A DNA stretch of 64,000 nt from Leptospira paudalimensis (lineage in GTDB: Bacteria; Spirochaetota; Leptospiria; Leptospirales; Leptospiraceae). Under the pieces are notes generated by a model. The model was given only the letters and a program-made list of their open reading frames with translations. It was not told the DNA's origin and made no database searches. Shown one piece after another: positions 56,150-64,000 of this stretch (positions within the stretch are counted from its first letter, which is position 1; every line of letters begins with the position of its first letter). Both the position numbers and the translations under genes were made by a program. The stretch spans positions 3,234,676 to 3,298,675 of the forward strand of contig NZ_JAMQPR010000001.1 in the NCBI RefSeq assembly GCF_026151345.1, given 5' to 3'.

Positions 56150-56596
56150 ATGGAACACCGATTCCAATCGATTCTCTCACTACTCATTTTGAGTATCACA
56201 CTCTTACCTACTTCTCACTGCTCCAAACAAAGAGACATAATTCTCACCCAATACGAGTCGTCCTTAGCAAAAGCGAATTTGGAAAATCGGAAACTCATCG
56301 TTGTCTTTGGTGCCGATTGGTGCCCCGACTGTAAGGCATTAGATGGAATTTTTGCCGATCCAGAAACCAAAACTTTACTCGATTCAGAATTTGTTGTGAT
56401 GAAGGTTGATGTTGGTCGATTTGACAAAAACTTAAGTCTCAATGAACTACTAGGAAATCCAATTCAAAATGGAATCCCATCACTTGTTGTTATTTCACCC
56501 AAAGGGGAATTCATAACCTCTACAAAAGGTGGTGAATTTTCTAACGCAAGTAAGATGACAAAAGAACAAGTACTCGCATATTTATATAAACTGTAA
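56150..56596 (+). CDS. Thioredoxin-fold lipoprotein
   Basis: 148 residues. Lipoprotein signal (QSILSLLILSITLLPTSHC, lipid cysteine about 24), then a thioredoxin domain with FGADWCPDCKALDGIF (active-site C58-P-D-C61) and NGIPSLVVISPKGEFI with the cis-proline. It probably reduces or oxidises disulfides in the periplasm. The ATG follows the terminator T run directly with no ribosome site. It is followed after 13 bases by a second secreted protein in the same direction. Confidence 0.9.
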   Translation: MEHRFQSILSLLILSITLLPTSHCSKQRDIILTQYESSLAKANLENRKLIVVFGADWCPDCKALDGIFADPETKTLLDSEFVVMKVDVGRFDKNLSLNELLGNPIQNGIPSLVVISPKGEFITSTKGGEFSNASKMTKEQVLAYLYKL

Positions 56597-56609
56597 AAAG
56601 GGAAACATC

Positions 56610-57137
56610 ATGAAACTAAATACTCCAATTTACCTCAGTCATTCACTCTCAATTGGATTCAAACTCCTTTTCCTTTTTAACATTTTGGTTGTTTCTTCTC
56701 TCATAGCTGAAGAACCGACAATCCAAACTTTGAAAGTTGGTGACTCACTCCCTGAAATTCCTTATACCAACCAATGGGAAGAACCAAGTCCCATCCCAAA
56801 GGAAACCATTAAAGTATTCTTCATTTCAGATATGGATGCGAGTAAGATTATCCATCCCATCTTGGAGAAGGAAAACAAAGGGTATTTGGAATCCAAACAA
56901 GCAGTTCTCATTTCCGACATCCATAGAATGCCAAGCCTCATCACAAGATTTGTGGCACTTCCTAAAATGAAATCCTATCCATATACTCTTCGTTTGGTGA
57001 GAGAAGAAAAATTAGCGGATCCATTTCCTAGGACAAAAGGTTCCGTGACAATGATCCAATTAAAACAAGGGAAAATTACAAAAATTCATATTTCGAATGT
57101 AGAAAAGGAAGTGAAGGATTTTTTAGAAAGTTTGTAA
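56610..57137 (+). CDS. Secreted thioredoxin-fold-like protein without active cysteines
   Basis: 175 residues with a signal segment (SIGFKLLFLFNILVVSSLIA, cut before EEPTIQ). The following part, GDSLPEIPYTNQWEEPSP and VFFISDMDASKIIHPI, reads like a redoxin/YtfJ-type start, ending with RTKGSVTMIQLKQGKITKI. No Cys pair is present, so no redox activity; it may be a structural or binding variant. Together with the preceding thioredoxin lipoprotein it may form a small envelope unit. Family assignment is tentative. Confidence 0.6.
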   Translation: MKLNTPIYLSHSLSIGFKLLFLFNILVVSSLIAEEPTIQTLKVGDSLPEIPYTNQWEEPSPIPKETIKVFFISDMDASKIIHPILEKENKGYLESKQAVLISDIHRMPSLITRFVALPKMKSYPYTLRLVREEKLADPFPRTKGSVTMIQLKQGKITKIHISNVEKEVKDFLESL

Positions 57138-57167
57138 TAGCCAAAAATTAAGTAAATCCTATTCCAA

Positions 57168-58592
57168 ATGGAAAAAATTTTTCAATCTAAGCTAAAAACT
57201 TATCTATATGATTCTATCCTTATCTTTTTTCTTATCAAATCTATATTCTTTCTTATTTCTTCACCGTTAAAAGGATATGCCAACAATTTTGATGCGAATC
57301 GATATACCAGATGTTATGCAGTTTTCCCAGTAGACAACTCACTAATCGAAAAAGCACATAGTAAACCGATTAAAGAGTATGAATACAAAGGTTTTTTTAA
57401 CAATCCATTAATTGAATACGATTTTGACTCGTGTTTTGTTAGCACTGAACTCATTTTTCAATTCCCCACATTTTTATATTCATCCGTTTTGAATGAGAAA
57501 TTTCAATTACAATCGATCGGTATCGTTCGTATTCTCTCTATCGTTATTTTTTTAAGTTTATTTCATTTGAAAAATCGACTATCTACTTTTCAGAAAGTCC
57601 AGATTTTAATATTAACGTTTTTAATTTCCGACCCAGCTGTTTTACTCTATTTTAATACATTTTATGCCGAACCCTCGGGCATCATCTTTTTAACATTTCT
57701 GTTCATTATCTTATCCCAACTTCAAATTAGTTATAACAATAAACTTAACTACTTTTTATTCTTCTTTGCCATTCTGCTCTTTTTTACGAAAAAACAATAT
57801 TCTCCATTAGCCATTGTTTTTATTGGCGTAAGTATTTTTTATTTCATTAAGAGGAATAAGACCAAAAGAAAAACACAACTTACAAAATATGTTTCTATCT
57901 TAATCATAACTCTGGTTAGCTGTGTTTTACTTTATAAAAAAAGTCATTATGATGATTCATTTATTAAAGAAATTAATAAAACAAATACGATTTTAGGGTT
58001 TGTTTTTAAATATTCCAAACCAGCACAAATTCAAGAAAATTTTCAATTAAACAAACAATGTGAGAATTACATTGGTAAAAATTGGTTTGAAGGCCAGTTC
58101 TGGAATGGTCATCCATGTCCTGAGATCATGAACATCGGGTATTCAAAATTAATATTATTTTTAATGAAAAATCCAAATTTGTTTTTTGATTTAACCAACC
58201 ATGCACTCATTGAAACAAAAGGATGGATCAACTTTGAATACCCACAGACAGAAGAAGGTAAATTAGGGGAAGATATTTTTACTCTAAACCATCAAATCAT
58301 AGCATTACAAAGCCAGTATTTTACTTATTTATTCTATTTTCCTATATTTGTCTTTATGTTATTATTAAGTCCATATGTCCGGAAAAATTTTCCCGCCAAA
58401 CATTACCTAATCACAATTCTGTTACTCTATCTTAGCTTTTATGCAACCATTTTCGGTGATGGAACCTTTGAACTAACAAAACATTTGTTTGTTTTTTATT
58501 TTATCTTCTTATACTTTTATTGTTCCTTATCCTTTCAAATTTTATTTGTTTTTCTAAGGGAAACCAAATACCTATTTCGAAAGCCATTCTAA
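57168..58592 (+). CDS. Polytopic membrane protein of unknown function, AT-rich
   Basis: 474 residues with about ten membrane helices, starting after a short amphipathic piece (LYDSILIFFLIKSIFFLISS). A periplasmic loop near residues 45-110 has Cys residues (RYTRCYAVFPVD, YDFDSCFVS) that could form a disulfide, and a second loop (about 290-330) has QLNKQCENYIGKNWFEGQFWNGHPCPEIM. The visible base composition is more AT-rich than its neighbours. No family is clearly recognised; a GT-C-type glycosyltransferase-like fold is possible but unproven. It follows the secreted protein gene by 30 bases. Confidence 0.7.
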   Translation: MEKIFQSKLKTYLYDSILIFFLIKSIFFLISSPLKGYANNFDANRYTRCYAVFPVDNSLIEKAHSKPIKEYEYKGFFNNPLIEYDFDSCFVSTELIFQFPTFLYSSVLNEKFQLQSIGIVRILSIVIFLSLFHLKNRLSTFQKVQILILTFLISDPAVLLYFNTFYAEPSGIIFLTFLFIILSQLQISYNNKLNYFLFFFAILLFFTKKQYSPLAIVFIGVSIFYFIKRNKTKRKTQLTKYVSILIITLVSCVLLYKKSHYDDSFIKEINKTNTILGFVFKYSKPAQIQENFQLNKQCENYIGKNWFEGQFWNGHPCPEIMNIGYSKLILFLMKNPNLFFDLTNHALIETKGWINFEYPQTEEGKLGEDIFTLNHQIIALQSQYFTYLFYFPIFVFMLLLSPYVRKNFPAKHYLITILLLYLSFYATIFGDGTFELTKHLFVFYFIFLYFYCSLSFQILFVFLRETKYLFRKPF

Positions 58593-58786
58593 TTCACATT
58601 TGATTTTTTTCTAACCATCGGGAATTTCACAATTTTACCTTTGGTTCAGGATCGATCTGTCGCCTATTTAAACTCAATTCAGTTACTTTTTTCTATCATT
58701 GTGTAAAATCTACTTGATAACGATGTTCTTGATTCTAAACATTTGTCCCTAAAGTAAATCTGTAACAAGAGTAAGAGAGATCCCTT

Positions 58787-60205
58787 ATGGCACTTCCTAA
58801 AGTATGTGTAATTGGAGCTGGTTCTTCTGGAATCACCGTCATCAAATCCTTAAAAGAACACGGCATTCCGTTTGATTGTTATGAAAAGGGAAGTGATGTT
58901 GGTGGCAACTGGCGTTACAAAAATGACAATGGCCTGAGTAATATTTATAAATCCTTACACATCAACACCCATCGGGACAGAATGGAATACCGTGATTTCC
59001 CAATGCCAACAAACTACCCTGATTATCCCAATCACGAGCCCATCCAACAATACTTTTTATCCTATGTAGACCACTTTGGACTTCGCAAACACATCCAATT
59101 CAAAAATGGAGTGAAAAAAGCCGAACGTACAGAAGATGGTCTTTGGAGGATCACACCAGAAAAAGGACCTACACAAATCTATGATGTGTTAGTTGTTGCG
59201 AATGGCCATCACTGGAGTGAACGTTGGCCCGACCCGGCTTTCCCGGGAAAATTTTCCGGACAAACCATCCATTCACATTCCTATGTAGACCCAAAAACAC
59301 CTGTTAACTGCGAAGGAAAAAACGTAGTGGTTCTTGGCATGGGGAATAGTGCCATGGATATCTCGGTAGAATTATCGAGACCTGGTGTTGCTAAAAAAGT
59401 ATTTTTGTCCGCAAGGAGAGGTGCGTATGTCATCCCCAATTATCTCTTTGGAAAACCATTAGACAAATTAACCGAATACACTCCGCATTGGGTTCCATTT
59501 TTCATCCAACAAACACTCGCTCACCTTCTAATTCGTTTTGGAGTGGGGAAAATGGAAGACTTTGGTTTACCAAAACCAGATCATAAATTTGGGTCTGCTC
59601 ACCCAACCATTTCCCAAGACTTACTTGTGAGACTTGGCCGAGGTGATATCAAACCAAAACCTGTGATCACCGAACTCCGTGGCAAAAAAATTGCCTTTGC
59701 CGATGGTACCGAGGAAGATGCGGATGTTCTCATTTACTGCACAGGGTATAATATCAAATTTCCTTTTTTTGAAGAAGATTTTCTCTCTGCGCCAAACAAT
59801 TATATCCCACTTTATTATAAGATGATGAAACCCGGGATTCACAATTTGTTTTTTGTGGGCCTCATGCAACCGTTAGGTGCCATTATGCCACTAGCAGAAT
59901 GCCAAGGGAAATGGATTTCTCAGTACCTAACTGGAAACTATGTTTTGCCATCCAAAGAAGAAATGGAAAGAAGCATTCTAAAAGATGAGAAGGCGATGAA
60001 AAAAAGGTATGTGAATAGTACAAGGCATACCATCCAAGTGGACTATGATAGTTTTTTGTATGATATGAAAAAAGAAATGGAACAAGGTAAAAAAAGAGCA
60101 GCAAAGGAAGGAAACCATTTGCCAATCGAAGCATGTGCCATGTACCATTCAGAGAAGAGCCATGTTCTTTCTTCTCGCAAACAAAAACAGTTGGTATCCA
60201 AGTAA
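58787..60205 (+). CDS. Flavin-containing monooxygenase-type oxidoreductase
   Basis: 472 residues. FAD motif VIGAGSSGITVIKSL at the N-terminus, the FMO fingerprint FSGQTIHSHSYVDP, and the NADPH motif VVVLGMGNSAMDISVELS; CTGYNIKFPFF is also typical. Members hydroxylate nitrogen, sulfur or carry out Baeyer-Villiger reactions on lipophilic compounds. No signal peptide. The start is preceded by GAGAGA. It overlaps no other gene; the M23 peptidase begins ten bases after its stop (TTG start). Confidence 0.92.
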   Translation: MALPKVCVIGAGSSGITVIKSLKEHGIPFDCYEKGSDVGGNWRYKNDNGLSNIYKSLHINTHRDRMEYRDFPMPTNYPDYPNHEPIQQYFLSYVDHFGLRKHIQFKNGVKKAERTEDGLWRITPEKGPTQIYDVLVVANGHHWSERWPDPAFPGKFSGQTIHSHSYVDPKTPVNCEGKNVVVLGMGNSAMDISVELSRPGVAKKVFLSARRGAYVIPNYLFGKPLDKLTEYTPHWVPFFIQQTLAHLLIRFGVGKMEDFGLPKPDHKFGSAHPTISQDLLVRLGRGDIKPKPVITELRGKKIAFADGTEEDADVLIYCTGYNIKFPFFEEDFLSAPNNYIPLYYKMMKPGIHNLFFVGLMQPLGAIMPLAECQGKWISQYLTGNYVLPSKEEMERSILKDEKAMKKRYVNSTRHTIQVDYDSFLYDMKKEMEQGKKRAAKEGNHLPIEACAMYHSEKSHVLSSRKQKQLVSK

Positions 60206-60215
60206 AACAATCCAT

Positions 60216-60947
60216 TTGTCACGTTCGTACAAAAACACAATCTGTTTCCTAACACTTCTCATCCTAGGAACAGGTTGTGCCTCCAAAGGGTATTCCTACC
60301 AAGGAAATCCACTTTTTGGTTGGATGGAAGCATCCGGGGAAGTGCGAACCACTGACCCCTTCCCCATCCTCAAACGGTATCCAACATTCCATGCAATTGA
60401 TTTTGAATTCCCTGTCGGGGGAAAGTATGCAGATGGGTATTACCTAGCGCAAAAGTTTGGTGCTGAAAATGCAAAATTTGGTGGGAGAAAACACCTAGGT
60501 GAAGATTGGAATGCACTCACTGGTGGTGACTCTGATTATGCAGCCCCGGTTTATGCCTTTGGTAATGGAGTCGTTTCCGAAATTGCTGATTATGGTGGTG
60601 GTTGGGGAAAGGTGATTCGGATTGTCCACCAGCAGAACTTGCCAAATGGAAAATTCTATTATTTAGAAACAGTATATGCTCATCTCCACACAATCGATGT
60701 AGAACCAGGTCAACTTGTGAAAAAAACGGAATGGATTGGAACCATTGGTGATGCGGGAGGAAGTTATCCCGCCCACCTCCACTTTGAGTTACGATCTAAA
60801 ATTGGTGCCCCGTTAGGTGGGGGTTATGGCCTGAATACGGACGGATTTTTACCACCAACGCGGTGGCTGATGCAATACGGTCCCAAAGAAAAGTCATTTA
60901 GTGAAGAGACCTTCCAATGGATGGGAGAAAAAAACGGAACCCTTTGA
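60216..60947 (+). CDS. M23-family peptidase lipoprotein
   Basis: 243 residues from a TTG at 60216, chosen because it gives a short lipoprotein signal (SRSYKNTICFLTLLILGTGC, lipid cysteine 21); upstream ATGs at 60135 and 60162 lie inside the monooxygenase gene. The domain has the LytM-type zinc sites: GRKHLGEDWNAL (H-x3-D) and AHLHFELRSK (H-x-H). Such enzymes cut peptide cross-links in murein or act as inactive regulators; all key residues look present. Likely envelope located. Confidence 0.85.
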   Translation: MSRSYKNTICFLTLLILGTGCASKGYSYQGNPLFGWMEASGEVRTTDPFPILKRYPTFHAIDFEFPVGGKYADGYYLAQKFGAENAKFGGRKHLGEDWNALTGGDSDYAAPVYAFGNGVVSEIADYGGGWGKVIRIVHQQNLPNGKFYYLETVYAHLHTIDVEPGQLVKKTEWIGTIGDAGGSYPAHLHFELRSKIGAPLGGGYGLNTDGFLPPTRWLMQYGPKEKSFSEETFQWMGEKNGTL

Positions 60948-60952
60948 AGGAA

Positions 60953-61264
60953 TTAGAAACTCCTGATAAACTCCAACACTTCGTCTTCTTTTTCAGCATT
61001 TGTGTCATAAAAATTACAATGGATTTCGTATAAGTCTTCCTGATCCACTTTCTCTGACTTTAAGGTTTTCACAAGAAAGTCGATTGAACCTGTCATCGAA
61101 ATCATTTTTAAAGATATTTTTAAAATCGAAGGCACTTCAATGTCATAAGGATGGAAAAATTTGATTCCCCGGGCACTGATATGTTTTTTCGAATCGTAAT
61201 CCTTTAATGATTCCAATTGAACTTCAAAAGTTGAGGGTATTTCGGTATAATGATTTGGTTTCAT
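60953..61264 (-). CDS. PilZ-like small protein
   Basis: 103 residues from the ATG at 61264 (an upstream ATG at 61315 also exists). KKHISARGIKFFHPYDIEVPSILKISL resembles the second PilZ c-di-GMP motif ((D/N)xSxxG) but the first basic motif RxxxR is not evident, so binding is doubtful. No signal peptide. It could be a c-di-GMP effector, in keeping with the two EAL proteins in the window, but this is a weak assignment. It is convergent with the M23 gene and upstream-divergent of nothing nearby. Confidence 0.4.
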   Translation of the reverse strand: MKPNHYTEIPSTFEVQLESLKDYDSKKHISARGIKFFHPYDIEVPSILKISLKMISMTGSIDFLVKTLKSEKVDQEDLYEIHCNFYDTNAEKEDEVLEFIRSF

Positions 61265-61344
61265 AGTCTTTGTGTATACTGCAACAAACATAGGATTCAG
61301 AATACTCGTATTCAATTACTATTTTATTACGGATGTATAAATCT

Positions 61345-63006
61345 TTATGCAAAAACGACATTAAACCCAGCAAGTAGGACAAGTAAGATCACACCCCAAG
61401 CTAAAATCCGTGGGTCCCAGAAGGCATTGGTTTTGTCTCTGTTTGCATATACTAACCCATGTAAGTCTCTATTTGGATCCTCATTTTCGATGAAACTGAC
61501 AACAACCATCACTAGAAAACAAAACACTCCCGAATAAATAGCACCATAAAAATTTGATACCATATCCGATTTGTAATATAAAATTTTGTTAACATACAAA
61601 AAGTAATGCAAAAGCCCACTTGCCGTACCCACTAACATTCCATAAAAGGCACTCCACTTAGATGCTTTTTTCCAAAACATCCCCAGTAAAAAAATCGAGA
61701 TCAGTGGTGCATTAAAAAACGAAAAGAGTAATTGGATGTAATTCATGATGTTTTCAAATTGCATCGCAATGTATGAAGTAAATATGGCAAACACGACAGC
61801 AACCATCGTACTTTGTTTTCCTATTTTTAAATAGGTTTTGTCATCTTCGCCTTTGTTGATATAGGTTTGGTAAATATCGTAGGTAAAAATTGTATTCATT
61901 GCTGTGACAGAACTAGACATCCCCGCCATAAAGGCAGCGAGTAGTGCCGTTGTGCCAAGTCCTAACATTCCTGATGGATAAAAGTTCTTTAATAAAATCA
62001 GAAAACTTTTATTGTACTCTCCATTCATTTCTGAGGAATATTCAGCAAGTGCAATAAGACCTGGAATGACAGTGAGAAATGGTAAAAACAATTTAAACAT
62101 CGCACCGATGAGTGGTGTTCTTCTTGCGGCTCTGTAATCTTTGGCAGCCATAGCCCTTTGCACCTCTGCAAACCCACAAGTCCAATAGGAAAAAGACAAA
62201 ACAAATCCAAGTCCCACTGTGACACTAAGAACATCCCAACCAAGTTCATTTTGTCCACCAGGTAATCCTACCCACATATGTTTGTGAGACTCTGGTATTT
62301 TTTGCATGAGTCCATCCCAACCACCTAACCTTGTTAAACCGACAATGACCAATGGAAAGAGCCCGAGCACAGTAAGAAAAAACTGCATCACTTCTGTATA
62401 AATGGATGAACTAAGTCCTCCGAAGTAAGTATAAATGAGAACAATGAGGGCACTAAATAAAATGGATAAGTGCGGGTTCCAACCAAATAGAGTTTCGAAC
62501 ACTAGGGATAAGGAATAGAGGTAAATTCCAGAACCTAACGCAAGTGATAACAAAGTGATGAGTGAATTTACGAGATGGGCAGGTCTGTTAAAACGGTAAC
62601 GTAAGTATTCGGGAACACTTCGTATCTTTGTCGAATAATAAAACGGCATCATAAAGATCCCAAGAAAAATCATCCCTGGAATGGCACCTAAGTAATAAAA
62701 ATGGAAGGTCAAAAACCCGTATTCTGCACCACTCGCACTCATTCCTAACAATTCTAAGGCGGAAATATTAGCCGAAATGAAGGCAATCCCAGTGATCCAA
62801 CTGGGGATTTTCCGCCCAGCCAGTAAAAAATCCGTAGAATGGTTCATGGATCGTTTCAAAAGCATCCCAATCACCACCATAAAACCTACAAATACAAGGA
62901 TAATCGCGTAATCAATGGGCTTTAAGGCAACAAACATAGGTTTGAAAGGGAATCCGAGAAAAAGACTTTGTAAAGTGGAAATCCCAAACTGGTGCCTTCC
63001 TCCCAT
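61345..63006 (-). CDS. Sodium:solute symporter (SSS family)
   Basis: 553 residues with about 13 membrane helices. SSS features: RKIPSWITGIAFISANISALELLGM early, TKIRSVPEYLRYRFNRPA, and WTCGFAEVQRAMAAKDYRAARRTPL in the middle, resembling the SGLT/proline/pantothenate-type symporters. The ATG at 63006 has a good AAGGA site; a second ATG at 62937 gives the classical start (KPIDYAIILVFVGF) and cannot be excluded. Substrate (sugar, carboxylate or amino acid) cannot be read from the sequence. Single gene, divergent from a 47-residue gene. Confidence 0.9.
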   Translation of the reverse strand: MGGRHQFGISTLQSLFLGFPFKPMFVALKPIDYAIILVFVGFMVVIGMLLKRSMNHSTDFLLAGRKIPSWITGIAFISANISALELLGMSASGAEYGFLTFHFYYLGAIPGMIFLGIFMMPFYYSTKIRSVPEYLRYRFNRPAHLVNSLITLLSLALGSGIYLYSLSLVFETLFGWNPHLSILFSALIVLIYTYFGGLSSSIYTEVMQFFLTVLGLFPLVIVGLTRLGGWDGLMQKIPESHKHMWVGLPGGQNELGWDVLSVTVGLGFVLSFSYWTCGFAEVQRAMAAKDYRAARRTPLIGAMFKLFLPFLTVIPGLIALAEYSSEMNGEYNKSFLILLKNFYPSGMLGLGTTALLAAFMAGMSSSVTAMNTIFTYDIYQTYINKGEDDKTYLKIGKQSTMVAVVFAIFTSYIAMQFENIMNYIQLLFSFFNAPLISIFLLGMFWKKASKWSAFYGMLVGTASGLLHYFLYVNKILYYKSDMVSNFYGAIYSGVFCFLVMVVVSFIENEDPNRDLHGLVYANRDKTNAFWDPRILAWGVILLVLLAGFNVVFA

Positions 63007-63116
63007 ATTTTCCTTAAAAATTTTCCAAAGTCGCCGACAAACCTAGTAACACTTTCTTTGAAAAAGACTTTTCGAATTATGTCACATTGATAGATTCGGA
63101 AACACCAGGAGGATCT

Positions 63117-63260
63117 ATGTTCTACCTTCTCTTAGCCCTTCTCCATGAAGATTATGCTTCTGGGAGAATTGATTTTGCTACCTATTTTGAAAATACGGTC
63201 CTCCTTGCCCTCGACCACGAACGTATCAAATCCAATTTAGAACAAAGCAAAGCCGCCTAA
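63117..63260 (+). CDS. Small protein of 47 residues with strong ribosome site
   Basis: MFYLLLALLHEDYASGRI continues into an acidic, helical end (LLALDHERIKSNLEQSKAA). AGGAGG at 63107-63112 lies four bases before the ATG, one of the best ribosome sites in the window, so the gene is likely real. No family is recognised. It lies upstream of the acyltransferase gene in the same direction. Confidence 0.6.
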   Translation: MFYLLLALLHEDYASGRIDFATYFENTVLLALDHERIKSNLEQSKAA

Positions 63261-63378
63261 ATCGAATTCTCATATCCATATCCTGGGGGTGTACAACCAG
63301 TCCTTCCAGGAATTTTCTCCTTGTTCTGAGAAGTCCTCTCTGTACGGTAACAGAAAAATCATTTCTCAGGAAGATCCA

Positions 63379-64000
63379 ATGACTTCGGCAAAACTCCTTA
63401 CCGGTACCCTCCAAAATTCGCAAAAATTTTTCCTTCAATTCGGAGGACAGGGTTCCCCTTACCTCAAAGAACTCGTAAAATTGTATGCAGAACCAGAATT
63501 AAAAGAATTTTTCGAAACTAGTTTCAAAACTCTTGGTGAAATTGCGGCTCGAGATGGAAAAAACCCTCTCTTAAACGAAGGACTTGATTTTAAGTCTTGG
63601 ATTGAAAATCCAGATGGAGCACCAAACGAAGATTATTTGGCTCGTGCACCTATTTCTGTTCCTGGGATTTTTATGACCCAAATTGCAAACTATGTTTTGG
63701 TTTCCAAACGTGGTTACCCTACAGCAGACCTCATGAAAGCAACGGGTGCAGCGAGTGGTCATAGCCAAGGTGTGATTGCTTCTGCACTCATCGGTCTTGG
63801 AAAAGAAGGTGCAGATTTCTTAAAAGCTTACTCTGACTTCTTAAAATTTGTTTTTTATCTTGGATTCAATGGACAAAAAGTATATCCTAACTTCCAAGTT
63901 TCCGAAGACATCGTCAAAGAAAACGAGGCAAACGGTGACAAAAACCCAGCACCAATGGTCGCGGTGATTGGTTACACAAAAGACGAACTCGAAGACCGAG
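63379..64000 (+). CDS. Acyltransferase domain protein, fungal-FAS-beta-like (3' partial)
   Basis: The start ATG at 63379 has AGGAAG ahead of it; the frame is open to the right edge (over 200 residues). The start LLTGTLQNSQKFFLQFGGQG contains the GGQG typical of acyltransferases, and ATGAASGHSQGVIAS holds the nucleophile serine in GHSQG. The order (GQG, then PISVPGIFMTQIANYVL, then GHSQG) resembles the SAT domain at the N-terminus of the type I fatty acid synthase beta chain rather than FabD. The remaining domains lie outside the window. Role is probably loading acyl or malonyl units for fatty acid or polyketide synthesis. Confidence 0.7.
   Translation, partial: MTSAKLLTGTLQNSQKFFLQFGGQGSPYLKELVKLYAEPELKEFFETSFKTLGEIAARDGKNPLLNEGLDFKSWIENPDGAPNEDYLARAPISVPGIFMTQIANYVLVSKRGYPTADLMKATGAASGHSQGVIASALIGLGKEGADFLKAYSDFLKFVFYLGFNGQKVYPNFQVSEDIVKENEANGDKNPAPMVAVIGYTKDELEDR

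Overview
The window looks like chromosomal DNA of a spirochaete of the genus Leptospira, most likely a saprophytic species close to L. biflexa. The reasons are: (i) low-GC coding sequence packed tightly on both strands, (ii) many spirochaete-type lipoprotein and Leptospira-like envelope genes, (iii) a protein at 32150-33052 that I recognise as a probable flagellar coiling protein FcpA, known only from Leptospira, and (iv) frequent TTG/GTG starts and weak ribosome binding sites. No insertion sequence, prophage, CRISPR array, tRNA or rRNA was seen; the region is ordinary core and accessory chromosome.

Layout. 1-6.0 kb: a membrane GGDEF-EAL protein cut by the left edge, a zinc-type cation diffusion facilitator, a GST plus a PhlG-like gene divergent from a TetR regulator (with two matching operators between them), and an MltA-type murein transglycosylase. 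6.0-10.8 kb: the conserved rpmH-rnpA-yidD-yidC-jag-mnmE cluster for ribosome, RNase P, membrane insertion and tRNA modification. 10.9-26.1 kb: an accessory stretch with a lysine-rich secreted peptide, a Vps62-like lipoprotein, an ankyrin protein with a GMC oxidoreductase, a DUF2804 protein, an orphan RND pump, a FrnE-like DsbA protein, an Acg-like nitroreductase, an EAL protein, a TauE permease with two small neighbours, and a YihY membrane protein. 26.2-33 kb: a small basic protein, an ABC-F ATPase, rhodanese, DAHP synthase, panB-folK-DnaC-like ATPase, and probable fcpA. 33-42.9 kb: an ABC exporter pair, leuS, a tail-anchored protein coupled to a GHKL ATPase, and thrC. 43-47.3 kb: a tight envelope operon (signal peptidase I, PASTA-containing PBP, MptE-like DUF115 protein). 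47.3-55.9 kb: a six-gene minus-strand run valS-purD-unknown-prfB-degenerate enhancer-binding protein-OmpA-like protein. 55.9-64 kb: a small protein, two thioredoxin-fold envelope proteins, an AT-rich polytopic membrane protein, an FMO-type flavoprotein, an M23 peptidase lipoprotein, a PilZ-like protein, a sodium:solute symporter, a 47-residue protein and the start of a fungal-FAS-beta-like acyltransferase cut by the right edge.

The main functional themes are envelope building (MltA, YidC/YidD, signal peptidase, PBP, OmpA-like, M23 peptidase, lipoproteins), c-di-GMP signalling (GGDEF-EAL, EAL-only, PilZ-like), translation (L34, RnpA, MnmE, LeuS, ValS, RF2) and small-molecule metabolism. Regulatory structures worth attention are the duplicated palindromic operator at 3922-3972, hairpins abutting the start codons of the ABC-F gene and of a thioredoxin lipoprotein, and a long hairpin over the leuS start codon that overlaps the end of a small zinc-ribbon gene. 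rnpA has no normal start codon ahead of its conserved N-terminus.
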